64,000 nucleotides of DNA from Rubrivivax sp. (GTDB lineage Bacteria; Pseudomonadota; Gammaproteobacteria; Burkholderiales; Burkholderiaceae_C), in NCBI GenBank assembly GCA_022843905.1, contig JALHMT010000006.1, forward strand, positions 186,001 to 250,000, read 5' to 3'. This document shows positions 1 to 8,319 of this stretch, piece after piece (the stretch's first letter is position 1; each line of letters opens with the position of its first letter). Made by a program: the position numbers and the translations under genes. Under the pieces are notes generated by a model. It was given only the letters and a program-made list of their open reading frames with translations. It was not told the DNA's origin and searched no databases.

Positions 1-1503
1 TGTCACGTCATCGACGCCCACGCCGTGACGCTGCAGCGCGATGGTTTTGCCAGCGTGACGCCGGCGCGACTGGGCGTGGTGGCGCTGGACGAAGGCGGCG
101 AGGGCGACGACCCTGTCACGCCTGCGCTGCGCGAGCGGCTGGCCATCCAGCTCGACATGGATGCACTGCAGCGCCTGCGTGTGATGCCGCCGGCCTCGGA
201 CAGCGATGCGAGCGACGCCGCCGGCACCGAAGCCGCCCGCTCGCGCCTGGCGGCCGTGGTGGTCGACGACACGATGCTGCGCACGCTGTGCGAAGCTGCA
301 TTGGCGCTGGGCGTGCCTTCGCTGCGCGCCTCGGTGCAGGTGCTGGCCGTGGCACGAGCCGCCGCTGCCCTGGCGGGCCACGAGCAGGTGCAGGCCGACG
401 ACGCGGCGCTGGCCGTCCGCCTCGTGCTGCTGCCGCGCGCCACGCGGCTGCCCTCCGGCGAAGACGCCGAATCGGATCCGGCCCCGCCTGAACAAGCCGA
501 TCTGCCGCAGGAGCCGCCACCGCCGCAGGAAGCGAACGAATCGAATGACGAAGCAGAGCCGCCTCCGCCGCCGCCCGTGCCTGACGAAGGCTTGCCCGAG
601 CAGGTGCTGCAGGCCGCCATGGCCTCGCTGCCTCCCGATCTGCTGGCCCTGATGGTTTCGCAGGGGGCCGCGCAGCGTCGCGCCGCGGGCGGCCGGGCCG
701 GGGCCCGACAGGCTTCGCGTCTGCGCGGACGGCCTTTTGGTTCGCGCCGCGGCGAGCCGCGCGGCGGCGCGCGCATCCACCTCATCGACACCTTGCGAGC
801 GGCCGCACCCTGGCAGGCCGTGCGCGCCCGCGAACGTGCTGCCGCCTCGGGCAACCCGGTCGTCGGCAAGGTCGACGTACGCAAGCAGGACCTGCACATC
901 ACGCGCTTCCGCCAGCGCAGCGAGACGACGACGATCTTCGTCGTCGACGCTTCGGGCTCGGCCGCACTGCACCGGCTGGCCGAGGCCAAGGGCGCGGTCG
1001 AGTTGCTGCTGGCCGAGTGTTACGTGCGGCGCGACCGCGTGGCGCTGATCGCCTTTCGTGGCGGCGCCGGCGGCCCCGGCGGCAATGGCGCCGACCTGCT
1101 GCTGCCGCCCACGCGCTCGCTGGTGCGCGTCAAGCGCTCGCTGGCCGCCCTGCCGGGCGGCGGCGGCACGCCGCTGGCGTCGGGGCTCGATGCCGCGCGC
1201 CAAGTGGCCGAGGACGTGGCCCGGCGCGGCGGCACGGCCGTGGTGGTGCTGCTGACCGACGGTCGCGCCAACCTGGCACGCGACGGCTCTGCGGGCCGCG
1301 AGCAGGCCGCCGCCGATGCGCTGGCTTCGGCGCGGCTGTGGCGGTCCAGCCCGGCGGCGTGCCTGCTGCTCGACACCTCGCCGCAGCCGCGCCGCGAAGC
1401 GCGTGATCTGGCCGAGGCGATGGGCGCGCGCTACCTGCCGATGCCCCACGCGGACGCGAAGAAGATGTCGCGTGCCGTGCAGGCCGCCACGGCGGGCCGC
1501 TAG
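1..1503 (+). CDS. bchD: Magnesium chelatase subunit D, 5'-truncated
   Basis: This is the C-terminal 500 residues of BchD, the platform AAA+ subunit that works with BchI and BchH to insert Mg into protoporphyrin IX, the first committed step of bacteriochlorophyll synthesis. The frame is open from base 1, so the start lies upstream, presumably behind bchI. A Pro/Glu-rich acidic linker (about bases 470-600) joins the degenerate AAA part to a C-terminal integrin-I (von Willebrand A) domain, whose metal-site motif DASGS is read near base 950. The stop is TAG at 1501-1503. It is convergent with bchO, whereas in Rhodobacter bchO follows bchD in the same direction. Confidence 0.95.
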   Translation, partial: CHVIDAHAVTLQRDGFASVTPARLGVVALDEGGEGDDPVTPALRERLAIQLDMDALQRLRVMPPASDSDASDAAGTEAARSRLAAVVVDDTMLRTLCEAALALGVPSLRASVQVLAVARAAAALAGHEQVQADDAALAVRLVLLPRATRLPSGEDAESDPAPPEQADLPQEPPPPQEANESNDEAEPPPPPPVPDEGLPEQVLQAAMASLPPDLLALMVSQGAAQRRAAGGRAGARQASRLRGRPFGSRRGEPRGGARIHLIDTLRAAAPWQAVRARERAAASGNPVVGKVDVRKQDLHITRFRQRSETTTIFVVDASGSAALHRLAEAKGAVELLLAECYVRRDRVALIAFRGGAGGPGGNGADLLLPPTRSLVRVKRSLAALPGGGGTPLASGLDAARQVAEDVARRGGTAVVVLLTDGRANLARDGSAGREQAAADALASARLWRSSPAACLLLDTSPQPRREARDLAEAMGARYLPMPHADAKKMSRAVQAATAGR

Positions 1504-1567
1504 GCGGTCAATCCGCCATCCGTTACGTGGTTTGGCGGTGCAGATCGCGCCGCGCCGACCCGGCCCC

Positions 1568-2488
1568 TCAAGCTGTCGCCGAGGACGGGCTCGGCCCGGC
1601 CGCAGTGGGGGGGGTTGCCGTCAGTGCAAGCAAGAGGTCGGCCACGCGCCGGGGCGCCTCTTCGTGGGCCAGGTGGCCCAGGCCCGCCAGCCGGTGCAGC
1701 ACGGCGCCGGGCCAGCGCCGTGCCAGCCGCTCGGCCTGCTCCGGCGGCACGGCGCGATCACGCTCGCCCACCAGCAGGTGCACCGGGTGCGGCCAGCCCT
1801 GCAGGCGCCGCTGCAGCGCTGCCAGGTCCCAGTCGGCCATCATCGCCAGCACGCCGGCGATGTGTGCCGGCGACCGCATCAGCCGCGCGTACCACTGGGC
1901 GCCGGCGGCGTCGAGCGTGGAGCCGGTGGAGTCGATGAGACGCTGCACCGCGGTGCTGTCACGCGCCTGTCGGGCGGTGAACCAGGGCACCAGCGGGTTC
2001 AGCGCCAGCAGCCTGGCCAGCGGCGCGTAGAACAGCCCTGCCCAGCCGTCGAAGGGCAGCAGTGCGGCGTTCAAGCCGATCAGCGTCTGCGATCCAGCGG
2101 CCTCGGGCGGCCCGTCGAGCGCCCAGTGCAGCATCAGCGCTGCCCCGGCGGAGTGGCCCAGCACCACCCGGGGCTCGGCCTGCATCGCCCGCAGCAGGGC
2201 GGCCAGGGCCGCGGACATGCCCGGCAACGAGCGCTGGCGCGCCGGCAGCGCGTCGGTGAAGGCATGGCCGGGCAGGTCGGGGATCAGCACACGCCAGTGC
2301 GGGGCCAGCAGCGGCGCCAGCGTGCGCCAGCTGTGCGAGGACGCGCCGGTGCCGTGCAGCAGCAGCAGCACGGGGCCGTCGCCCAGGCTCTGCACGTGCC
2401 AGCGCAGGCCGCCGGCGTCGATGAAGCGGCTGTGCTCGCGCAGCGGCCAGTCGGCCCCGTCGATCGACCAGTCCAGGCGGCGCGTCAT
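1568..2488 (-). CDS. bchO: BchO, alpha/beta hydrolase of the Mg-chelatase locus
   Basis: This 306-residue alpha/beta-hydrolase fold protein matches BchO, a PGC protein of unproven biochemical role that is linked to the Mg-chelatase step. Visible features are the oxyanion-strand LLLLHGTGASSHSW, the nucleophile elbow GHSAGA, and a C-terminal GLGHLAHE holding the catalytic His. The length fits the family. It lies 64 bp from the end of bchD on the opposite strand and is divergent from the heme oxygenase gene. Assignment rests on sequence pattern plus position beside bchD; a generic hydrolase would be the alternative. Confidence 0.88.
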   Translation of the reverse strand: MTRRLDWSIDGADWPLREHSRFIDAGGLRWHVQSLGDGPVLLLLHGTGASSHSWRTLAPLLAPHWRVLIPDLPGHAFTDALPARQRSLPGMSAALAALLRAMQAEPRVVLGHSAGAALMLHWALDGPPEAAGSQTLIGLNAALLPFDGWAGLFYAPLARLLALNPLVPWFTARQARDSTAVQRLIDSTGSTLDAAGAQWYARLMRSPAHIAGVLAMMADWDLAALQRRLQGWPHPVHLLVGERDRAVPPEQAERLARRWPGAVLHRLAGLGHLAHEEAPRRVADLLLALTATPPTAAGPSPSSATA

Positions 2489-2643
2489 GCCGGGGCGCGC
2501 CGAGCCCCGCAGCGCGGCGCCCTGTGCGCTGCACCGTCGCGCAACGTGATCGAATCGTCCTGCGGAAGACCTGGCATGCTCGAATTGTTGCGCAGGCGTG
2601 GCGGCCTGCCGCTGACAATGCGGGACCGCTTCATCCGAACGCC

Positions 2644-3309
2644 ATGTCGTCGACGCCTCTTCCCCTGGCCGCGCGCCTGCGCAGCGCCACCCACGCCCTG
2701 CACACGCAGGTGGAACGCAGCGGCCTGATGGCTCGTCTGCTGCGTGGCCGCCTGAGCCGGCCCGGCTACGTGCTGATGCTGCGCAACCTGCAGGCCCTGT
2801 ACGTCGCGATGGAAGCGGGCCTGCAGCAGCACGCCTCCCACCCGGCGCTGCAGCCGCTGCAGTGCGGACCGCTGTTCCGCGGCGACGCCTTGCGGCGCGA
2901 CCTGCTGGCCCTGCACGGCCCGGGCTGGCAGGCCGAACTGCCGCTGGCGCCGGCCGCCGAGGCCTATGTCCGCCGCCTGCTGTCGCTCGCGGCCGAGTGG
3001 CCCGCCGGCCTCGCAGCCCATGCCTACGTGCGATATCTGGGTGACCTGAGCGGCGGCCAGGCGCTCAAGCGCATCGTCAGCGCGCACTACGCGCTGGCGC
3101 CTGGCGAAGGCACGGCCTTCTACGACTTCGGCGCACCGGCCGATGTCGCCCAGCGCGCCAGCGCGCTGCGTGCCGCGCTCGATCTGATCGCCGCCGACGA
3201 GCACACCGCCAGCCGCCTGGTCGACGAAGCCTGCGCGGCCTTCGCTGCCCACGGGGACCTGTTCGAACAACTGGCGGCGATGGGCGAGACCGGCGACGCG
3301 CTGGCCTGA
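2644..3309 (+). CDS. Heme oxygenase (biliverdin-forming)
   Basis: A 221-residue biliverdin-producing heme oxygenase of the HmuO/BphO type. The N-terminal helix with LRSATHALHTQVE carries the proximal-His region, and YLGDLSGGQALKR is the distal-helix glycine motif that bends over heme. The ATG at 2644 is preferred over upstream starts because family homology begins at LAARLRSATH. It converges on the bacteriophytochrome gene, only 11 bp away. That placement suggests its product is the biliverdin chromophore for the phytochrome rather than iron scavenging. The symbol bphO or hmuO would both be defensible. Confidence 0.92.
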   Translation: MSSTPLPLAARLRSATHALHTQVERSGLMARLLRGRLSRPGYVLMLRNLQALYVAMEAGLQQHASHPALQPLQCGPLFRGDALRRDLLALHGPGWQAELPLAPAAEAYVRRLLSLAAEWPAGLAAHAYVRYLGDLSGGQALKRIVSAHYALAPGEGTAFYDFGAPADVAQRASALRAALDLIAADEHTASRLVDEACAAFAAHGDLFEQLAAMGETGDALA

Positions 3310-3320
3310 ACTGCCGCTGT

Positions 3321-5507
3321 TCAGCGCCGCGACGACAGTTCGCGGATGCGCCCGTACAAGGCCGTGGCGCGGCGGGTCGAGGCTTCCAGCTCCTGCAGCA
3401 GGTGTGCCACCGGACCGCTGGCGGCGCCGTCGGCGATGTCCATCGCGGCCACGCTGGCGTTGGTCAGGATGGCGCCGATGACGGCGTCGATCTCGTGCGG
3501 TGCGGCGGCCGGGGCTTCGCTCCAGCGCCGTCCCTCGGCCGCCAGGCTCAGGGCGCGTTCGAGCTGCTGGCGCGCGGCGGCAGCACGACGCACTTCGCGC
3601 TGGTCGGTGAAGATCAGGATCACGCCCAGCAGCGTGCCGTCGCGGCCGTGCACGCGTTCCGCCCTGAGGGCCACCGGCAGCCCGGGTGCAGGGCCCCGTG
3701 CCAGCGCCAGTTCGCCGCGCCAGGTGGGCGATTCGTGTCGCAGGCCCAGCAGGGCGCGACTCAATGCGTCGGGCTCGGTGAACAGCGCAGCCAGGCCGTC
3801 CGCGCCGCCCAGGCTTGCCGCCGTGGCGCCGCTGAGGGCGGTGAATGCGGCGTTGGTGAACAGCGGGCGCCCCTGGCCGTCGGTCAGCAGCACCGGTTCC
3901 AGCGAGTCCTGCATCTTCTCGCGCACGCTGGCCAGCTGGTGTTCGGCGATGAGCAGCCGCACCGCATGCACCTGCAGGATGATGTCGACCAGTGCTGCGC
4001 CGATGGCCCGGCCCAATGCCAGCTCTGCAGTGGTCCAGGACAGGGCGGTGCCGCGCACGATCTCCGACCAGGCCGCGAAGGAGCGTCGCGGCGACAGCTC
4101 CAGCGGGTTGTCGTTGACCATCGGCTTGCTCGGGTCGCCGGCCCAGGTGACGGTGAGAAGCTGCTCCTTGCGGAACCACATCAGGTAGTCGGGCTGCGAG
4201 GCCGACAGCCGCACCGCCAGCACGCCGCTGGCCAGCGGCGAGAGCGACGCCAGCGCCGGGTTGGCGCGCGCGACGGCGTTGCAGGCGAAGGGGGCCTCGG
4301 TGTACTGCGAGTCGACCCAGCGCAGCAGCTCGCGCAGCTCGGGCGTGGACGGCACCTCGCCCGACGGCAGGATCTCGCCGTCGCTGAACAACGCGGCGCC
4401 GGTGGCTTCGAGCGGCTGCAGCAGCGTGCGCGGGTTGCGGAACAAGGCCAGGCGCCAGTCGCCTTCGTTGGACGTTGCATCGACCAGCCGCTGCTCCAGC
4501 CGCCGCACCATCACCGCCACCTGGGCATGGGCGTAGTTCTCGATGGCGGCGATGCGCGTGGAGATGACCTCGGCCAGCAGGTCGGCCGTGGCCCGCACGG
4601 CCAGGCGCAGGTTGCGCGGGCTGTAGTGGTGCGCCGCCACCAGGCCCCAGAGCCGGCCCTCGCGCACCAGCGACACCACCAGCGTGCCGGTGACGCCCAT
4701 GTTCTTGAGGTACTGCAGGTGCAGCGGCGACATGCTGCGCAGGTAGCTCATCGACAGGTCGAGGTCGGTCGGCGAGGCGGCCGCATCGGCGCACAGCAGG
4801 GGCGATGGCTGGTAGTGCACGTCGACCAGCACGCGCACGCGGTTGCGCACGTAGAGTTCGCGGGCGCGCTGGGGGATGTCGGTGGCCGGGTAGTGGTGGC
4901 CCAGCAGCGAGTCCAGGCGTGGGTGACGGGCCTCGGCGATGATCTTGCCGTGGCCGTCGGCGTCGAACTTGTAGACCATCACCCGGTCGTAGCCGGTGAG
5001 ATCGCGGAAGCAGGTCGCGGCGGCGTCGGCCAGCGCGCCCACCGACGGCGCGCCGCCCAGTCGGTCGAGCGCCTGGGCCACCAGCGCCATCAAGGTGGAC
5101 TCTTCGATGTCCACCGTCTCGATGTCGTGCCCTGGCGGGGGCAAGGGCTCGAGTTCGATCACCAGGCCCGTGCCGGCCACGCGGTGCACGGCGCCTTCCC
5201 AGCGGCGTTCGGCGCCCTCGGTGCGGGTGAGACAGCGCAGCGGCGCCGGCTCGTACAGTTCCCCCTCCGCTGCGGCGCGGACCTGATCGGCCAGCGTGCC
5301 GCCGAAATGCGCCAGGCGCGACTTCAACAGGCGTTCGACCGGCAGCCCCAGCAGGGTGGCGGCGTTGGCCGAAGCCTGCATCACGGCGCCGCCCGGCTCT
5401 TCGACGAGCAGCAACAGACCGTGCGGCTGAACCGATCCCGTCAGGTGGATCAGTTCGCGCTCGCAGTTGCTCAGGTCGGCCTGGCCGAAACGCGGACTCT
5501 CGCTCAC
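3321..5507 (-). CDS. bphP: Bacteriophytochrome photoreceptor without kinase (PAS-GAF-PHY-PAS)
   Basis: A 728-residue red/far-red photoreceptor. Cys15 in LSNCERELIHLTGS is the biliverdin-attachment site of the PAS-GAF-PHY core. The GAF domain (about 135-300) has PATDIP in place of the usual PASDIP motif. The PHY tongue PRRSF (PRxSF) lies near 470. The output is not a histidine kinase: a further PAS domain (about 505-620) and a roughly 100-residue helical tail follow. This architecture and size resemble the Rhodopseudomonas palustris BphP1 / Bradyrhizobium ORS278 type, which antagonises PpsR by direct binding. The GTG start at 5507 is chosen because homology begins there; the frame is open upstream but does not look like protein. 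It sits 65 bp downstream of a ppsR gene on the same strand. Confidence 0.95.
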   Translation of the reverse strand: MSESPRFGQADLSNCERELIHLTGSVQPHGLLLLVEEPGGAVMQASANAATLLGLPVERLLKSRLAHFGGTLADQVRAAAEGELYEPAPLRCLTRTEGAERRWEGAVHRVAGTGLVIELEPLPPPGHDIETVDIEESTLMALVAQALDRLGGAPSVGALADAAATCFRDLTGYDRVMVYKFDADGHGKIIAEARHPRLDSLLGHHYPATDIPQRARELYVRNRVRVLVDVHYQPSPLLCADAAASPTDLDLSMSYLRSMSPLHLQYLKNMGVTGTLVVSLVREGRLWGLVAAHHYSPRNLRLAVRATADLLAEVISTRIAAIENYAHAQVAVMVRRLEQRLVDATSNEGDWRLALFRNPRTLLQPLEATGAALFSDGEILPSGEVPSTPELRELLRWVDSQYTEAPFACNAVARANPALASLSPLASGVLAVRLSASQPDYLMWFRKEQLLTVTWAGDPSKPMVNDNPLELSPRRSFAAWSEIVRGTALSWTTAELALGRAIGAALVDIILQVHAVRLLIAEHQLASVREKMQDSLEPVLLTDGQGRPLFTNAAFTALSGATAASLGGADGLAALFTEPDALSRALLGLRHESPTWRGELALARGPAPGLPVALRAERVHGRDGTLLGVILIFTDQREVRRAAAARQQLERALSLAAEGRRWSEAPAAAPHEIDAVIGAILTNASVAAMDIADGAASGPVAHLLQELEASTRRATALYGRIRELSSRR

Positions 5508-5572
5508 TGTCGAAGTGTGGGGCCTGAAGCCCGTTGGCGCCACCGGGAAGCCCCGGCCGCAGGAGTTGGACT

Positions 5573-7030
5573 CTAGTTCAGGAAGGTCGGGGGCGTGCCG
5601 CCGCTGCTGTAGGGGCCGGTGCCGAACAGCCCGAGCGCGCCGACGCGCATGGCAAGTTGCTCGGTGGTCATGCCCAGCATGTCGGCGGCAAGCGCCAGAT
5701 TGCCGTCGCTGCGTGCCAATGCCGCTTCGATGAGGTGCCGCTCGGCCATGTGGCTGACTTCGTGCAGCAATTGCGGCAAGGGGGCCGCGCCGATCTGCAG
5801 CACCAGGTCGTGCAGGGCGTCGGCCATGTCGACCGCTGCACGCGGCAGGGCCGCGACCGTGGGTTTCACGCGGCGGATGCTCAGGCCGACCGATTCCTGG
5901 TCGCTGTCGTCCAGCAGGGCCGCGGACACTTCGATCTCGGCCCGCTGGCCGGTCGCCTGCCCGATGATGGCCCGCTCGTGCGAGGCGATGCCCTGCCGCC
6001 GCGTGAGCGCCAGGATGGCGGCGAGCCGGCCGGCCGGGTCGCCCAGCAGTTCTGCCAGCGTGCGACCCAGCACGTGCGGTTCCTGCGTCAGCCCGCACAG
6101 CGTGACGAAGCTCGGGTTGGTGATCAGCACGCGGCCTGCGGTGTCGGTGACCACCAGCGCGTCGGGCATGCGGTCGACGAAGTCGATGACGCGGTCTTCG
6201 CTGCTCTGCACGCCCTGATGGGCACGCGCCATGCGGGCGCGCACCAGCAGCAGCAGGCTGTCGCCGGCGCGGAACGGCGTGGCCGAGATGTCGACGGCGT
6301 GGGTCTGCGGATGCGGCTGGGCGAGCCGGGCGCGGATCTCGCCCGGTTTGCCGGTGGTGCGGGCCGACACCAGCAACTGGTTGACCGCCGGCCTCGAGCC
6401 GCGTTCTATGCCCGACACGGCTTCGCGGTCGACCGGTGTCTCGCCCTGCGAGGCGAACAGCGCCACGGCGGAATCGTTGGCTTCGAGAACCTTCAAGGTG
6501 CGCGCGTCGACGATCATCACGGCGTCGGTGGCGACCTGGAACAGCAGGCGGTAGCGGGCCTCGATCTGGCGCTGCTTCCAGTAGCTGCGTTCCATTTCCT
6601 GCTGCGCGTCGATCAGTCGCTGCTGGATGGCCGCCACCGTGCGCAGGTCGCGCCCGACCGCCAGCACCGGGCCCTGGGTGCCGAGCCGGATGGCCGAGTA
6701 CGCGACCGGCAGGTCGTCACCCCCCGGTGTGGGGTGGTTGACCTCGCGGCGGCGCGTCACGCCGGTGGAGCGAACCTCATCGAGCAGCTGTTCGACCTTG
6801 CGACGCGTCTCGCCGGTGACGGTCTCGGCCCAGGGCCGGCCGATCCAATCGATGGCCGGGCTGGAAAGGTTGGCCGCGCCGACGGCGACATTGCGGATGA
6901 CGCCTTCGGCATCGATCACCAGAGCGATGTCGCTGGCGATGGACACGAAGGTCTGCGCCAGCTCGGGCGCCAGCGCTGACAGCGCTCCCAGGTCGGGCGT
7001 TTGCGGGGGGAACTTCGGGCTGTCGGTCAC
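5573..7030 (-). CDS. ppsR: PpsR/CrtJ-family regulator, phytochrome-linked copy
   Basis: A 485-residue multi-PAS transcription regulator of the PpsR/CrtJ family: an N-terminal PAS-like region (FVSIASDIALVIDAEGVIRN), a Q-linker helix, two further PAS domains, and a C-terminal Fis-type helix-turn-helix at about 433-468. The recognition helix reads TTEQLAMRVGALGL, whereas the canonical one (seen in the second ppsR of this window) reads SRQSLYVKLRRYGL; the Cys of the HTH region is also missing. It may therefore bind DNA weakly, bind a different site, or act as a partner. The GTG start at 7030 follows GAGGCGGGG; an in-frame ATG at 7078 would add 16 residues. It is co-directional with bphP. Confidence 0.92.
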   Translation of the reverse strand: MTDSPKFPPQTPDLGALSALAPELAQTFVSIASDIALVIDAEGVIRNVAVGAANLSSPAIDWIGRPWAETVTGETRRKVEQLLDEVRSTGVTRRREVNHPTPGGDDLPVAYSAIRLGTQGPVLAVGRDLRTVAAIQQRLIDAQQEMERSYWKQRQIEARYRLLFQVATDAVMIVDARTLKVLEANDSAVALFASQGETPVDREAVSGIERGSRPAVNQLLVSARTTGKPGEIRARLAQPHPQTHAVDISATPFRAGDSLLLLVRARMARAHQGVQSSEDRVIDFVDRMPDALVVTDTAGRVLITNPSFVTLCGLTQEPHVLGRTLAELLGDPAGRLAAILALTRRQGIASHERAIIGQATGQRAEIEVSAALLDDSDQESVGLSIRRVKPTVAALPRAAVDMADALHDLVLQIGAAPLPQLLHEVSHMAERHLIEAALARSDGNLALAADMLGMTTEQLAMRVGALGLFGTGPYSSGGTPPTFLN

Positions 7031-7251
7031 CCTGTGACCCCGCCTCGGCACATCTGAACCACGAAGACCCCACTCCATTGCCGCTGTCGGTGAAGGGCCC
7101 GCACCTTAGCACATGGCACAGGGGCGGGTGGTCCTGCCGGGCCCGGGCGGCTGCCGCGACGGTTCGCGGCCCGGTATCGCACTTGCCGATACCCCGGAGG
7201 CCCGCGTCCACCACCTCGTTGTTGCGAGCCTTCCAGCCAGGGTCTGTCTTG

Positions 7252-7280
7252 TTGACGGGTCCTGCACAGGTGTCTATCCT
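7252..7280 (+). promoter_or_regulatory. Putative sigma70 promoter of the crtEF operon
   Basis: TTGACG at 7252-7257 is followed after 17 bp by TATCCT at 7275-7280. The -10 lies inside the first PpsR box. The spacing and position (about 80 bp before the crtE start) make it a good candidate, read by eye only. Confidence 0.5.
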
Positions 7281-7288
7281 AGCTGACA
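7271..7288. promoter_or_regulatory. PpsR/CrtJ binding site, box 1 (crtE/ppsR)
   Basis: TGTCTATCCTAGCTGACA is a perfect TGT-N12-ACA palindrome, the known PpsR/CrtJ target. It is 8 bp from a second perfect box, the tandem arrangement used for cooperative binding. Confidence 0.85.
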
Positions 7289-7304
7289 CAAGGTGATGTC
7301 ACAA
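7276..7304 (-). promoter_or_regulatory. Putative promoter of ppsR-bphP, divergent from crtE
   Basis: On the minus strand TTGTGA (7304-7299) is followed after 17 bp by TAGGAT (7281-7276). Both PpsR boxes overlap it, which implies autoregulation of the ppsR-bphP pair. The leader to the GTG at 7030 would be about 240 nt. Confidence 0.4.
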
Positions 7305-7314
7305 GTGGGTGACA
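7297..7314. promoter_or_regulatory. PpsR/CrtJ binding site, box 2 (crtE/ppsR)
   Basis: TGTCACAAGTGGGTGACA is a perfect TGT-N12-ACA box, 8 bp after box 1. It overlaps the putative -35 of the divergent ppsR promoter. Confidence 0.85.
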
Positions 7315-7358
7315 CCATCTCTCGATTGACCCGATGGCGACAGGCCGAGAGGAGCTCC

Positions 7359-8252
7359 ATGGATCCGACCACACGCATTGCCCAGGCGCTGGGCGCCGCG
7401 GTCAGGGGGGCTGAAGGCGCGGGCTGTCCGCCCCGGCTCGCGGCAGCGGTGCGGCACTCGGTGTTTCCCGGCGGGGCGCGCATCCGGCCCAAGCTCTGCC
7501 TGGCGGTGGCGCTGGCCCATGGTGACGACGACCCGGCGCTGAGCGATGCCGCCGCCGTGGCCGTCGAGCTGCTGCACTGTGCATCGCTGGTGCACGACGA
7601 CCTGCCTTGCTTCGACGATGCCGCCACGCGGCGCGGCCTGCCGTCCGTACACGCCGCCTACGGCGAACGGCTGGCCGTGCTGGCCGGCGACGCTCTCATC
7701 GTGCTGGCCTTCCAGGCGCTGGGCGAAGCCGGGTCGGCGCACCCGCAACGACTGCCGGCGCTGCTGTCGCTGATGGCGCGCGGTGTGGGCATGCCGCACG
7801 GCATCGCCGCCGGCCAGGCCTGGGAGTGCGAGCCCCAGGTCAAGGTGCGCGACTACCAGCAGGCCAAGACCGGCGCGCTGTTCGCTGCCGCCACGATGTG
7901 CGGCGCGCTGGCCGCGGGCGCCGACGCCCGCCCGTGGCGCGCCCTGGGCGAATGTCTCGGCGAGGCCTACCAGGTGGCCGATGACATCCGCGACGTTGCG
8001 GCCGACCCCGTGCTGATCGGCAAGCCCGTGGGACGCGACATCGCCTTGGGGCGCCCCAGCGCAGCCCGCGAGCGCGGCCTGATGGGTGCCGTGAACGACT
8101 TCGAGCGCCTCGTCGAGGCGGCCGTCGATGCCGTTCCGGACTGCCGCGGTGCGACCCACCTGCGCGCCCTGGTGCGAAGCGAGTCAGAGCGTCTCGTGCC
8201 GGCCGAGATGCGGGCCGAGATGCGGGCCGGGTCGGCGCGCGCCGCGGTCTGA
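7359..8252 (+). CDS. crtE: Geranylgeranyl diphosphate synthase
   Basis: CrtE condenses isopentenyl diphosphate with farnesyl diphosphate to the C20 precursor used for both carotenoids and the bacteriochlorophyll tail. The 297-residue protein has the first Asp-rich motif DDLPCFDD and the second motif DDIRD (in YQVADDIRDVAAD), both needed for Mg-diphosphate binding. The ATG at 7359 follows a clear Shine-Dalgarno GAGAGGAG. It is the first gene of the plus-strand superoperon and sits directly under the tandem PpsR boxes. The C-terminus ends in a short duplication (AEMRAEMRAG) from a 12-bp tandem repeat. Confidence 0.96.
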   Translation: MDPTTRIAQALGAAVRGAEGAGCPPRLAAAVRHSVFPGGARIRPKLCLAVALAHGDDDPALSDAAAVAVELLHCASLVHDDLPCFDDAATRRGLPSVHAAYGERLAVLAGDALIVLAFQALGEAGSAHPQRLPALLSLMARGVGMPHGIAAGQAWECEPQVKVRDYQQAKTGALFAAATMCGALAAGADARPWRALGECLGEAYQVADDIRDVAADPVLIGKPVGRDIALGRPSAARERGLMGAVNDFERLVEAAVDAVPDCRGATHLRALVRSESERLVPAEMRAEMRAGSARAAV

Positions 8253-8319
8253 CCCCCTCATCGACGTCGGCCCTGCGGGGGCGGCGTCGGTGGCCCCTTC
8301 CAGCCAACACCGGACTCTC

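Noticed and set aside
2485-4794. A long minus-strand frame overlapping bphP and the heme oxygenase region
   Set aside because: It is out of frame with bphP and overlaps the clear heme oxygenase on the other strand; low-complexity residues only.
5508-6098. N-terminal extension of the bacteriophytochrome by 197 codons
   Set aside because: This stretch overlaps ppsR in another frame and reads as Ala/Arg-rich shadow; the Cys-containing phytochrome N-terminus begins at GTG 5507.
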